A stretch of DNA of 64,000 nucleotides from Actinostola sp. cb2023 (Eukaryota > Cnidaria > Anthozoa > Actiniaria > Actinostolidae), in NCBI GenBank assembly GCA_033675265.1, contig JAUJYZ010000554.1:1-64000 (forward strand). Direction: 5' to 3'. Below are positions 62,301 through 64,000 of this stretch, piece after piece (the stretch's first letter is position 1; each line of letters starts with the position of its first letter). Below the pieces are notes generated by a model, which was not told the DNA's origin, made no database searches, and saw only the letters and a list, made by a program, of their open reading frames with translations. Made by a program: the position numbers and the translations under genes.

Positions 62301-63579
62301 GGAATGTATGGTTCATCTGAGCAGACCCAGTGGCCAGCGAAGTAAAACGGAAGCCTGGACACGCATCTGCTTTAAGAGGCTAAACTCCCAGTGGACACAC
62401 CCCAAAAGGGTACACCTACCGCAATTAAGCGGATACCTCCCATATGTGGACACATGGACCCAAAAGTTGGCACCTCCCGTAAGCATACACCTCCCATAAG
62501 TGGACACCTCCCGTAAGCAGACACCTCCCATTATAAGTGGACACATCCCAAAGGTCCTGAACATTTCTTTCTCTACTAAAACATTGCTTTTATGACCTAC
62601 CATAAGTGGACACCTTCACTTAGGGGGAAGACACACAGACAGAGCAACATTGCATGCAATATGGCCAGCAATCTTACAATTTCAGTGTGGGAGCATAATA
62701 TTATATTTCAATAAGCTTGGCCACAACAATAACTGCAGATTGAGGCACATGCTGCAATCATATAGAGTTATACCGAAGTGTGACTTCACGAAAATAATAA
62801 TTTTCGCTTTATCAACTTTCGATCCCCAATTTCAAAAGAACATCAATAAAGAAGCTTCCATGCCAAATTTGAGAGCAATCGGTTAAATAGCGGCTGAGAT
62901 ATGGCCAGTTGAATATATAATTTCCATCCACAAATCATTGTAATTTCGGCTTGGTTCCTAATGTTACGAACCAAGCCGAAATTACAGTGATTTGTGGATG
63001 GGAATTATAAATTCAACTGGCCATATCTCAGCCATTATTTAACCGATTGCTCTCAAATTTGGCATGGAAGCTTCTTTATTGATGTTCTTTCGAAATTGGG
63101 GATCGAAAGTTGGTGACGTCACACTTCGGTACTCTATTGCAGGGGTTTCAAATGGTCCAGGCAAAAAGTCAGAGTCTCACAAAATTTTGGTCAAATTTCG
63201 CGGGTCCCGGAGTCTCGTCCCCCCGCAAAAATACTGTCACAGAGTCTCAAAGAAAATAAAGGAAATTGGTGAAAAAGCGTCTCGGGCTCGCAAAAGTATG
63301 CCTTATCTCGGAGTCTCGCAAAGTCTCGCCTTGACCATTCTACACCCCTTATTACCAGCGATATTGCTAGCAATGCTGCATCATGTGACTGCACCTATAG
63401 ATCATCCACTTATGGGAGGTTCCACTGTTTTTCTGTACACTCACACTTCTATTGACTTGTTCCAGTTAATGGTGTATCCTGATACTTCAAATTTTTCTAT
63501 ATTTACAATATGTACGTTGCCTTTCTCTGTGCCGACAAACAACCATTTGCAAGTGAAGGGAAGGTGTAGACATGTTATT
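26254..63579 (-). CDS. Tomosyn (syntaxin-binding protein 5), 23 exons, 5' end outside window
   Basis: Tomosyn binds syntaxin and SNAP-25 through a C-terminal R-SNARE motif and restrains vesicle fusion. Its N-terminal part is a double WD40 propeller related to lethal giant larvae. The 23 exons below give 988 complete codons plus TAG, all phases consistent, with GT/AG borders. Landmarks in order: KWLFVGTEKGNVHIVN; THPGPVVQICDNP; GFESGTVVIWSLK; CSHTDGTLSIWN; FDIHESHVTCTQYFSDCP; GHADGTIKFWDAS; a variable loop rich in Pro, Ser and Thr; SPCLLVGTTKGNVF; FSLPSL; and the SNARE segment ERGEKLHHLEK ending KYKEKRWYQV. The arginine of ERGEKL is the zero-layer residue typical of R-SNAREs. About 150 N-terminal residues are missing at the right edge. 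The ortholog could equally be called STXBP5L. Confidence 0.95.
26525..26603. repeat. 79-bp palindrome
   Basis: GCCAGGGGTTCCTATTTCAC pairs with GTGAAATAGGACCCCCTGGC around a GGATTTGGCAGTGACTCCC loop. Confidence 0.8.
26790..26966. mobile_element. Palindrome with AGCCTCCTAAAGCAGACG centre
   Basis: TTTTGTGATTGTTGAAGCAC at about 26792 pairs over about 65 bp with its complement at 26901-26965. The CCTCCTAAAGCAGACG motif also occurs in the element at 61513-62390. It abuts the 98-bp tandem array. Confidence 0.75.
26930..27420 (+). repeat. 98-bp tandem repeat, about 5 units
   Basis: Units contain GGGACTTGGCTCAACGACAC, CAAACATGATGGG and GGGCTACCTGTGCTTCAACA, with open frames repeating at 98-bp offsets. 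The unit derives from the adjacent palindrome arm, so the array looks like a transposon end expanded in tandem. Confidence 0.9.
27469..27587 (-). CDS. Tomosyn exon w22
   Basis: Encodes FGVECGAASRSIAERRQGPG and IEQLQEVSVGLAGAMQKNRE, matching the GKASRSLAQHIPGPGGIE region of human. Acceptor TGTTGTAG, donor GTATGT. Confidence 0.93.
27816..27940 (-). CDS. Tomosyn exon w21
   Basis: Encodes CPMDMPERPSKGFFTSLFSS then QASPIDREQL, equivalent to ETPEAPNRGFFKGLFGGGAQ in human. Acceptor CTTAACAG, donor GTGAGC. Confidence 0.93.
28176..29195. mobile_element. TTAA-flanked element of 1,020 bp in a tomosyn intron
   Basis: Ends GGTATCATCCTACCCCAAA and the complement, with TTAA on both sides (28172-28175, 29196-29199). 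This fits a non-autonomous piggyBac-type element. An inner inverted pair around AAAATCGGAG..ACAGTTTTGA lies near 28770 and 28910. No transposase. Confidence 0.8.
29398..29493 (-). CDS. Tomosyn exon w20
   Basis: Encodes YLRTLKFSDGGLAITMCSPH and EIQKLCMFTRN, matching the ..CFTNNGQALYLVSPTEIQRL segment. Donor GTAAGT. Confidence 0.92.
29530..29670 (+). repeat. Purine-rich GGAAGGAGG tract
   Basis: About 130 bp almost purely A and G on the plus strand, in a tomosyn intron. The derived ORFs are artefacts. Confidence 0.85.
29746..29857 (-). CDS. Tomosyn exon w19
   Basis: Encodes GSSCLMCLTSVGQLMAFSLP and SLSMLINAECSFLLTDF, matching SICLACFCANGHIMTFSLPSL. Acceptor ATACCAG, donor GTGAGT. Confidence 0.93.
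29880..30412 (+). repeat. 22-bp minisatellite, left block
   Basis: About 24 units of GTAAGTGGTTGGTAAGGTGT(CA), interrupted at 30413 by the 3.66-kb element and continuing at 34074. Confidence 0.93.
31255..32375. repeat. Long inverted arms, about 465 bp each
   Basis: 31255-31720 and 31900-32375 are near-identical inverted copies. The outer ends carry ACAACGACCCACAACGA / GGGTCGTTGTGG tandem 10-mers. The inner end of the left arm reads ATGGATGATCAAG|GTAAGAAA, a start codon followed by a consensus splice donor. The right arm has the mirror image with a small insertion. Confidence 0.85.
32442..32665. mobile_element. MITE nested in the 3.66-kb element
   Basis: Ends AGGGTGCGTTCGATTGACC and the complement, then CTATTCCAGAATAGGAATAC and its complement. 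About 224 bp, no coding capacity. Confidence 0.8.
33220..33324 (+). CDS. Unassigned short coding-like exon in the 3.66-kb element
   Basis: ATG 33220 opens a frame reading MAEDVAKAKYLKLNDIIIRH, then ELLARIFNKRQEEL up to a possible donor CTCG|GTACC at about 33325. Composition and codon use look protein-like, amphipathic and charged. I do not recognise the family. It could be the first exon of a captured host gene or of a lost element protein. Confidence 0.3.
34077..34815 (+). repeat. 22-bp minisatellite, right block
   Basis: About 33 units of the same repeat as 29880-30412, with GTAACTGGTTGG variants clustered in its middle and right part. Confidence 0.93.
34826..35838. mobile_element. TTAA-flanked element of about 1,013 bp
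   Basis: Ends CCCTTTGACACCCA and TGGGAGTCAAAGGG, with TTAA on both sides (34822-34825, 35839-35842): a piggyBac-type signature. The interior, for example TCATTAAGCTTGACTGGTG and AAAGAATGCAACCGGTGCA, also occurs in reverse orientation in the element at 51624-52810. A plus frame of about 227 codons from 34981 spans much of it but shows no known domain. Confidence 0.75.
35884..35989 (-). CDS. Tomosyn exon w18
   Basis: Encodes VYQLPTAHTNPTSYSKTSVA and DDTSVVLSSQVVVIE, aligning with VISLPTQNCAYKQNITET in human. Acceptor CCCCACAG, donor GTTAGT. Confidence 0.9.
36070..36514. mobile_element. Inverted-repeat element with CAGGRTTCCCACT ends
   Basis: CAGGATTCCCACT and AGTGGGAACCCTG bound about 445 bp. 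The interior repeats AAATTCCCTGACC and CTGACTTTTC several times. TTAAT lies beside both ends. The ends resemble hAT-type MITEs, but the target duplication is unclear. Confidence 0.65.
36561..36628 (-). CDS. Tomosyn exon w17
   Basis: Encodes TVTARESSERHFLAVCTERE and AK, matching SQEISENQYAVICSEKQAK. Acceptor TCCCTTCAG, donor AAG|GTACGT. Confidence 0.92.
36735..37085 (-). repeat. tRNA-derived SINE
   Basis: On the minus strand a tRNA-like head (GGCTTAGTTGGTTAGTGCAC, then GAGAGGTACCC) is followed by a unique body, an ATT repeat and a terminal TTTATATAGCGCACTC module. The same TTTATATAGCGC module, preceded by AAT repeats, appears at 55385-55410. Confidence 0.65.
37256..37378 (-). CDS. Tomosyn exon w16
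   Basis: Encodes GTVFRPKSGMIMAMALLNNQ and GHLFPSPLRFWTDKKVENQL, matching GTILRLKGAILRMAFLDTTG. Acceptor TTTTTCCAG, donor AAA|GTAAGC. Confidence 0.93.
37421..40060 (-). repeat. 2.6-kb minisatellite in a tomosyn intron
   Basis: About 65 units of 36-42 bp, GATGATGATATTGATGATTG followed by (TTG)n and GAATAT. Minus-strand frames read STTTTIINIIII/QQQQSSISSSY and are artefacts. It begins about 40 bp from exon w16. Confidence 0.93.
40249..40440 (+). repeat. Three tandem 66-bp hairpin units
   Basis: Each unit contains the hairpin GGGTTACCTGTGG-ttagtgtta-CCACAGGTAACCC followed by a TAGAGTCGTTTT spacer, with almost identical copies. Confidence 0.9.
40443..40598. mobile_element. TA-flanked MITE, relative of 25818-26144
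   Basis: Left end GAGTTGTTTTCATACGAGTG GG and right end CCCACTCCTAAGAAAATGAC mirror imperfectly, with TA at both edges. Confidence 0.6.
40616..40735 (-). CDS. Tomosyn exon w15
   Basis: Encodes NWISPCLLVGTTKGNVFMVV and INMPPAEERLVQPILTIIT, matching SPCLWVGTTLGTVLVIALNL. Acceptor TTGCAG, donor CAG|GTAACC. Confidence 0.95.
40909..41840 (+). repeat. 208-bp tandem repeat
   Basis: Units start at TTTGATAATTAGCTCCCTTG at about 40911, 41119, 41227, 41435 and 41646. The second unit lacks about 100 bp. Copies are nearly identical, implying recent expansion. It ends about 50 bp before exon w14. Confidence 0.93.
41890..42258 (-). CDS. Tomosyn exon w14, variable loop
   Basis: Encodes LAESPGNAHPQTPHSVTPLT, a TPxTP-rich stretch, LEKRRSKPARPPPPIRTKSK, then VQCTKFACSYTKKN. 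It corresponds to the low-complexity, phospho-regulated loop between the second propeller's blades in tomosyn. Two acceptors 9 bp apart (42258 or 42249) keep the same phase. Confidence 0.88.
42313..42423 (-). pseudogene. Degenerate copy of the start of tomosyn exon w14
   Basis: After an acceptor-like AAATGTTAG the frame reads LRECPGNVVYNSATQLTPLA then TTTTTTPLSF and soon a stop. This parallels LAESPGN..TPLTPAT..GTPLSF of exon w14 in the same phase. No donor is evident, so it is an exon remnant. Confidence 0.7.
42540..42640 (-). repeat. SINE fragment with a B-box-like motif
   Basis: On the minus strand GGGTTCGACTCACATC resembles a tRNA B box and is followed by a CTCTTTCTC tail like that of 20333-20420. 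The A-box side is not clear. Confidence 0.4.
43178..43266 (-). CDS. Tomosyn exon w13
   Basis: An 89-nt exon encoding VSICSGPTFALVDVIQKKLI then TVLSAQEMS, matching VVFGNCNGIAMVDYLQKAVL of human. Acceptor TTTAACAG, donor CTA|GTGAGT. It is needed to join exons w12 (ends after two bases of a codon) and w14 (needs one base). Confidence 0.88.
43397..43701. mobile_element. TAA-flanked MITE of 305 bp
   Basis: AGGCCCATTTACACGGACGA and the complement form the ends, with TAA on both sides (43394-43396, 43702-43704). Inner arms AAATTGCACC/GGTGCAATTTCAG and ACTCCAAATCG/CGATTTGGAGT also pair. Fits a PIF/Harbinger-type MITE. Confidence 0.8.
43787..44052 (-). CDS. Tomosyn exon w12
   Basis: Encodes QIELHLSFEPTPGTPVSSEQ, an acidic/Ser-rich linker, then KTGTYKRHAGFQAELACVMA and ending SQLG. 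Matches CLKVKNSPLKQSPGYQTELV. Acceptor CCTTCAG, donor GTAAGT. Confidence 0.92.
44226..44503 (-). CDS. Tomosyn exon w11
   Basis: Encodes AALFLLYKMSTSKHFEREKS, a Ser/Glu-rich stretch, then PEAYSVQMLDFCVHSRILLV and AGATYVLLYQFSMTEQCVEL. Matches LQVLYKLKTSKVFEK and AIQIISWCPESRMLCIAGV. Donor GTG|GTAGGT. Confidence 0.94.
44524..44815 (+). repeat. AT-rich tandem repeat, unit about 29 bp
   Basis: About ten units of TTAATGTTAATTAATTAAAA with a CAAAGTGA spacer, directly beyond exon w11. Confidence 0.9.
45608..45826. mobile_element. Palindromic MITE of about 219 bp
   Basis: GGGAGCTTAAGCAGCAGAGG and the complement form the ends. GACGAATAATGTTCG and CGAACATTATTCGTC pair inside, so almost the whole element folds. 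Confidence 0.82.
45845..45885 (-). CDS. Tomosyn exon w10
   Basis: A 41-nt exon encoding the WD40 signature HADGTIKFWDAST. Acceptor TTGTTGTAG, donor CAG|GTAACT. Confidence 0.93.
46339..46409 (-). CDS. Tomosyn exon w9
   Basis: Encodes AWPIMGGVSGEQPEKAPSEL and IIT(G), matching WPINGGNWG..YPEIIITGHADG. Acceptor TTTTACAG, donor GG|GTAACA. Confidence 0.93.
46500..47065 (+). repeat. Polypyrimidine TTCC/TTTC tract
   Basis: About 560 bp almost entirely C and T on the plus strand. The long ORFs rich in Phe/Leu/Ser, or in Lys/Glu/Arg on the other strand, are artefacts. Confidence 0.93.
47163..47322 (-). CDS. Tomosyn exon w8
   Basis: Encodes PLSYDVPYAFDIHESHVTCT, QYFSDCPPECIADIGNVGNR and PKKNHLARKASRQ, matching SIHESPVTCCEYFADCP. 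Donor CAG|GTATGG. Confidence 0.95.
47509..47629 (-). repeat. 3' LTR
   Basis: 121 bp, ending beside the purine tract AAGGGGAAAGA (47630-47640), the likely polypurine tract for plus-strand priming. Confidence 0.9.
47754..49241 (-). CDS. Retrotransposon RNase H end and integrase
   Basis: Open frame of 495 codons. It begins at the tail of RNase H/tether (YKPGKSLYIADTLSRAP), then the zinc-binding HHCC region (about residues 145-186), and the integrase core with D209, D262 (TDNGPQF) and E298 spaced D-35-E. The C-terminal part (LRPGDQIHLRD) resembles the usual DNA-binding tail. The N-terminal methionine is not a genuine start; the frame is separated from the RNase H part by the damaged patch near 49240. 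Confidence 0.9.
   Translation of the reverse strand: MSKKKLTMAPPRLQRMMLQLQKYDLLVGYKPGKSLYIADTLSRAPTSDVRGTPEDNFQVHTTEYLPITEGKLEEFRQQTKGDPILQDLHNTVMEGWPNDKGKAPLSIREYWHIRDEITAHNGVLLRGERLIVPTLLRNEMLQKIHQNHFGIEKCKRRARDVLYWPGMSSQIADMVSKCGTCLRFRNNQPKEPMIGHEVPERPWQRIALDLFHLDGEEYLVISDYYSKYFEITKLTSTTSAVIIRHLKPHLARHGIPDEIITDNGPQFASSQFHDFSQEYHFKHITSSPRYPQSNGLAEHTVQTAKQILKKAKYDGSDPNLALLNIRNTPIEGVGLSPAQLLMGRRTGTLLPTSGSLLHPSSYNYQQVMQNLQERQVKQKEYYDRGSKPLNPLRPGDQIHLRDESQNIWIPGTVTAKTEQPRSYIVDVNGSQYRRNRRDILDARDPTNTDPLPTVAPQEPQEPEDLAPSKETEHCEDQNYATRSGRIVKRPQRLDL
49223..49684 (-). CDS. Retrotransposon RT thumb/RNase H fragment
   Basis: Contains FMEMVNYLGKCLPNLS, SVDASSYGLGTCLLQEG and SYASRSLNDAEKN..EKELLAVVYG, the RNase H core with its first catalytic Asp (VDAS). 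Ends in a sequence that departs from the family at DRIRPYCQKKN. Confidence 0.85.
   Translation of the reverse strand: MKVPTDIKELQRFMEMVNYLGKCLPNLSNSTQALRELLQKETTWHWDERHDHAFQDIKVKVTDPHILKYYDVNKPVTVSVDASSYGLGTCLLQEGHPISYASRSLNDAEKNDAQIEKELLAVVYGCTKYHQYIYGKQVEVETDRIRPYCQKKN
49811..50038 (-). CDS. Retrotransposon reverse transcriptase palm fragment
   Basis: Carries PFGRYKFNRMPFGINSAPEV and the catalytic IVDDILIWG motif. It is out of frame with the upstream half of the reverse transcriptase and ends at a stop before the thumb. Confidence 0.85.
   Translation of the reverse strand: MTTAVTLPRFNTPFGRYKFNRMPFGINSAPEVFQRRMSQAFEDIEGCDEIVDDILIWGRDEKEHNDRLAKVLKRA
50007..51587 (-). CDS. Retrotransposon gag, protease and first half of reverse transcriptase
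   Basis: 526 codons. Gag-like region (about residues 1-150), two zinc knuckles starting C181 (CYRCGKIHEFRKC) and about C200 (CRKCHRENHFASVC), aspartic protease motif LKIDTGAQCNVM (D265-T-G), and reverse transcriptase from about 430 (NGKLRVCLDPRDLNKAI, FSTLDASAGFWHI). The frame fails after residue 520. The gag 5' end is cut by the inserted element at 51624. Confidence 0.9.
   Translation of the reverse strand: MNATGRDGKHEKIQYSTFLTIAGEDALEIYNTFTFEEAEANKVKPLIKKFEAYCNPRKNVTYERHKFNTRCQEPDEKIDRYVTELRKLAKSCEFSELTDSLIRDRIVCGILDGKVGEKLLSEEDVTLTKAINLCRSAEMSKVQSQSLGPVEQPLHAIQSQRNYSKQPNQRQPSNQPSNKPCYRCGKIHEFRKCPAFGQTCRKCHRENHFASVCQAKRNDIHSVEQQHESDGSEELFVGTISTERQQSEWRITLDIEQRSISLKIDTGAQCNVMPEKIYRTISKAQPSKAGSKLVSYSGHTIKVVGKAVLLITYKGKYYPIEFQITNQDMDSLPVLGLATCLELNLVQRVYTLTSSKPDVNMSRNPANRPESTDSAEATITAKTDEIMAMYEDVFKGLGCLSGEYSIKIDPTVPPVIHPPRKVPFALRDKFEMELKRMEQLDVIEKVTEPTEWVNSYVITEKSNGKLRVCLDPRDLNKAIKREHYPMKTIEEVATKLSGAKYFSTLDASAGFWHIKLDDNSSNLTTF
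51624..52810. mobile_element. Inverted-repeat element inserted in the retrotransposon
   Basis: Ends of about 130 bp: GGGGTGCCCATGAAAACTGC, then TGACTATTTTGATGATTTTC and CGATTACACT, mirrored at 52668-52808. The interior shares blocks in reverse orientation with the TTAA-flanked element at 34826-35838, although the ends differ. No transposase. Confidence 0.8.
53258..53275 (-). other. Retrotransposon primer-binding site
   Basis: TGGTGTCAGAAACGAAAC begins right after the 5' LTR and starts with TGG, the complement of a tRNA CCA end. Confidence 0.7.
53276..53396 (-). repeat. 5' LTR
   Basis: 121 bp, differing from the 3' LTR only at AAGATG/AAGGTG and CATTCG/CATTTG. Confidence 0.9.
53746..53824 (-). 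CDS. Tomosyn exon w7
   Basis: Encodes VQDPKAVIAVTPLHMLVFDL and KTSAS, matching FQEPYAVVVLLEKDLVLIDL. Acceptor TCTATGTAG, donor GTAAGT. Confidence 0.9.
54235..54895 (+). repeat. TCAATCAATCAGTCAG repeats
   Basis: A simple TCAA/TCAG repeat organised in a higher-order unit of about 110 bp that includes CCAACATTCAGTCAGTCAAG. Confidence 0.92.
54989..55131 (-). CDS. Tomosyn exon w6
   Basis: Encodes EPIIIFSGGTQRGKRKGLTL, CQGKTTKLLTTESILDFTTI and LSTPWTE, matching EPFIILSGGLSY and KSTAVLEMDYSIVDFLTL. Acceptor TTTTTTCAG, donor GTAATA. Confidence 0.93.
55290..55400 (+). repeat. AAT/GAT microsatellite with a TTTATATAGCGC tail
   Basis: AATAATGATGATAA repeats end in ACATTTATATAGCGCTT, the same terminal module as the SINE at 36735-37085. 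Confidence 0.75.
55560..56520 (+). repeat. CATCATCATCAGT satellite
   Basis: Nearly 1 kb of ATC/CATCAG repeats with a higher-order block containing ACCATAAGCATCATCATTAC, repeated about ten times. Confidence 0.93.
56551..56617 (-). CDS. Tomosyn exon w5
   Basis: Encodes AKSGRDRPFAPISKVQWLAT SS, matching GKKPEPCKPILKVEFKTTRS. Acceptor CTTTTTCAG, donor GG|GTAGGA. Confidence 0.9.
56810..56936 (-). CDS. Tomosyn exon w4
   Basis: Encodes YWCNDGKQFMCSHTDGTLSI WN and CTDRPADTLSPH, matching HHEGKQFICSHSDGTLTIWN. The acceptor ATGGTAG has a weak pyrimidine tract; donor GTAAGT. Confidence 0.92.
56973..57290. mobile_element. Palindrome of about 318 bp with 75-bp arms
   Basis: CTTTGATACTAAAATTAAAC and the complement, through CCTAGTAAAAACTAGTT, form the arms. 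The loop contains GATAATGACGTTAAGTAAGC then GTCGAAACGTCG, a motif also present in altered form at 58690-58735 on the minus strand. Confidence 0.75.
57795..57929. mobile_element. Palindromic MITE, best copy of the CTCCCTGCAAGAAC family
   Basis: AAGGGCTCCCTGCAAGAAC and the complement end a 135-bp palindrome; the inner arms contain GATCAAAAT..AATTCTCCTT. Diverged copies are at 2871-3165. Confidence 0.85.
58200..58283 (-). CDS. Tomosyn exon w3
   Basis: Encodes IILGFESGTVVIWSLKNKTA and EQRFNCPQ, matching LLIGFESGTVVLWDLKSKKA. Phase 0 at both ends. Confidence 0.95.
58428..58491 (-). CDS. Tomosyn exon w2
   Basis: Encodes HCKTHPGPVVQICDNPLDTN K, matching SKSHPGPVVHISDNP. It is four residues shorter than the human AIELSSK stretch at its start. 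Donor AAG|GTGAGA. Confidence 0.92.
58545..58820. repeat. AAT/GAT microsatellites around a retroelement-like motif
   Basis: AATAATGATGATGA and GAAGAAGAAG tracts flank 58640-58740, which on the minus strand reads TTGATAATGATGTCGACAAG ATGACATTGAAACATCG. This motif resembles the one in the loop of 56973-57290. Confidence 0.6.
59170..60310 (+). repeat. 28-bp GACAGACAGACAGATAAG minisatellite
   Basis: About 40 units of GACAGACAGACAGATAAGTA CAAAGACT, with AAAAGCAC variants. Minus-strand frames rich in LSVCLSV are artefacts and appear in three frames at once. Confidence 0.93.
60311..61512. other. Tomosyn intron, small palindromes only
   Basis: Imperfect palindromes at about 60883-60975 (AGTTCGTAAGGTTT / AAACCTTACAAACTACTT) and 60985-61110 (GGCCTAGTTCAAACGCCG / ACGTCTGAACTAGGCC). 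No gene recognised. Confidence 0.5.
61513..62390. mobile_element. Inverted-repeat element with RecQ-like helicase and zinc-ribbon-like fragments
   Basis: Ends of about 100 bp share GCGTGTCCAGGCTTCC, ACTTCGCTGGCCACTGG and GAACCATACATTCCTTTCC in mirrored positions. Inside, a plus-strand frame at about 61799-61983 contains CFICTKSESKEKK and FVCRSCFAESK, two CxxC pairs. A minus-strand frame near 62010-62085 reads GCVVNLPTGYGKSLLIYQ, the Walker A motif of RecQ-type helicases. The element is a deleted derivative of something larger. Confidence 0.7.
62010..62085 (-). pseudogene. RecQ-like helicase fragment, motif I
   Basis: LPTGYGKS with YQ following is the RecQ-family ATP-binding motif. The frame continues AFKPTTTYGTN and then loses similarity; the upstream part is interrupted by a run of T. 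Confidence 0.6.
62628..63395. mobile_element. Nested inverted-repeat element
   Basis: Outer ends contain GCAACATTGC / GCAATGCTGC motifs as in 1196-1710. The core 62769-63137 is a near-perfect 370-bp palindrome with arms containing GGCCATATCTCAGCC and CAAGCCGAAATTAC. No coding capacity. Confidence 0.72.
63457..63579 (-). CDS. Tomosyn exon w1, first exon inside the window
   Basis: Encodes ITCLHLPFTCKWLFVGTEKG, NVHIVNIEKFEVSGYTINWN, matching VTFCHLPFQSKWLYVGTERG. Acceptor TTTTTTATCAG, donor AA|GTCAAT. It starts in phase 2, so earlier exons lie beyond the window. Confidence 0.95.
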
Positions 63580-63589
63580 CTGATAAAAA

Positions 63590-64000
63590 AAGAGAATGAT
63601 ATAGGATTCATTCATTTATTCATGAATCCATTCAACCATTTGTTTATTCTCATTCATTCATTTACTTGATCGTTTTAAACAGGCAGGACTTCCAAAACTA
63701 AGAACAGGCATGTAATGACACACAAAAGCTATCCACTCCTCCATCCATCCATTTGTTCATTCATGAATCCATTTGTTCATTCATGAATCCATTTGTTCAT
63801 TCTTTCATTTGTTCAATCATTCACCATTTGTTCATTCATTCAATCAATTGCAACCATCCATCCCTCCAATCATCCATCCATCAATTCATCCATCCATCCA
63901 TCAATTCATTCATCCATTTGTTCATTCATTCATTCAACCATCCATCCATCCCTCCAATCATCCATCCATCAATCCATCCATTCATTCATCTATTTGTTCA
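63590..64000 (+). repeat. CATCCATCCATTCATTCA simple repeat
   Basis: ATTC/ATCC tetranucleotide repeats with longer blocks of TTTGTTCATTCATGAATCCA, continuing to the window edge. No tomosyn exon is visible in it. Confidence 0.88.

Overview
The window is nuclear DNA of an invertebrate animal. Genes are split into many short exons with GT/AG junctions, and most of the remaining sequence is minisatellite, microsatellite and small inverted-repeat transposons. There is no operon structure and no bacterial signal. The three recognisable proteins are clearly animal but well diverged from vertebrate versions, which I read (inference only) as an early-branching marine animal such as a sponge or cnidarian. 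All gene names come from recalled family motifs, not from a search.

Layout. Positions 1-3700 hold no gene I can name, only inverted-repeat elements and one weak ORF. PEX16 (peroxisome membrane biogenesis) lies on the minus strand at about 3937-5060 as one intronless ORF with a 2-base frame disruption near its C-terminus. AMD1 (S-adenosylmethionine decarboxylase, polyamine synthesis) runs on the plus strand from 5783 to 19430 in 11 exons. Joined, these give 337 codons plus stop, close to the 334 residues of the human enzyme. PEX16 and AMD1 are head to head, about 720 bp apart. Positions 19600-26200 are intergenic and repeat-rich.

From 26254 to beyond the right edge the minus strand carries tomosyn (STXBP5/lethal-giant-larvae family, a regulator of SNARE-mediated exocytosis). 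I found 23 consecutive coding exons (63579 down to 26254) whose splice phases all agree, giving 988 complete codons plus stop. They run from the early WD40 propeller to the C-terminal R-SNARE motif. The first exons lie outside the window.

The tomosyn and AMD1 introns contain most of the unusual DNA. A Ty3/gypsy-type LTR retrotransposon (47509-53396) has 121-bp LTRs, a 5-bp target duplication, and broken coding regions. A 3.66-kb TAA-flanked inverted-repeat element is inserted in a 22-bp minisatellite (30416-34073). There are TTAA-flanked elements of about 1 kb, several TA-flanked MITEs, long palindromes, a fragment of a RecQ-like helicase, and long minisatellites (45-bp units in AMD1 intron 4; about 40-bp units over 2.6 kb, and 28-bp units over 1.1 kb, in tomosyn).

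The three genes have no obvious shared pathway. The points most worth a second look are the duplicated exon edges in AMD1 and tomosyn, the PEX16 frame break, the 3.66-kb element with mirrored start-codon/splice-donor arms, a hammerhead-like motif, and a short hairpin module scattered across the window.
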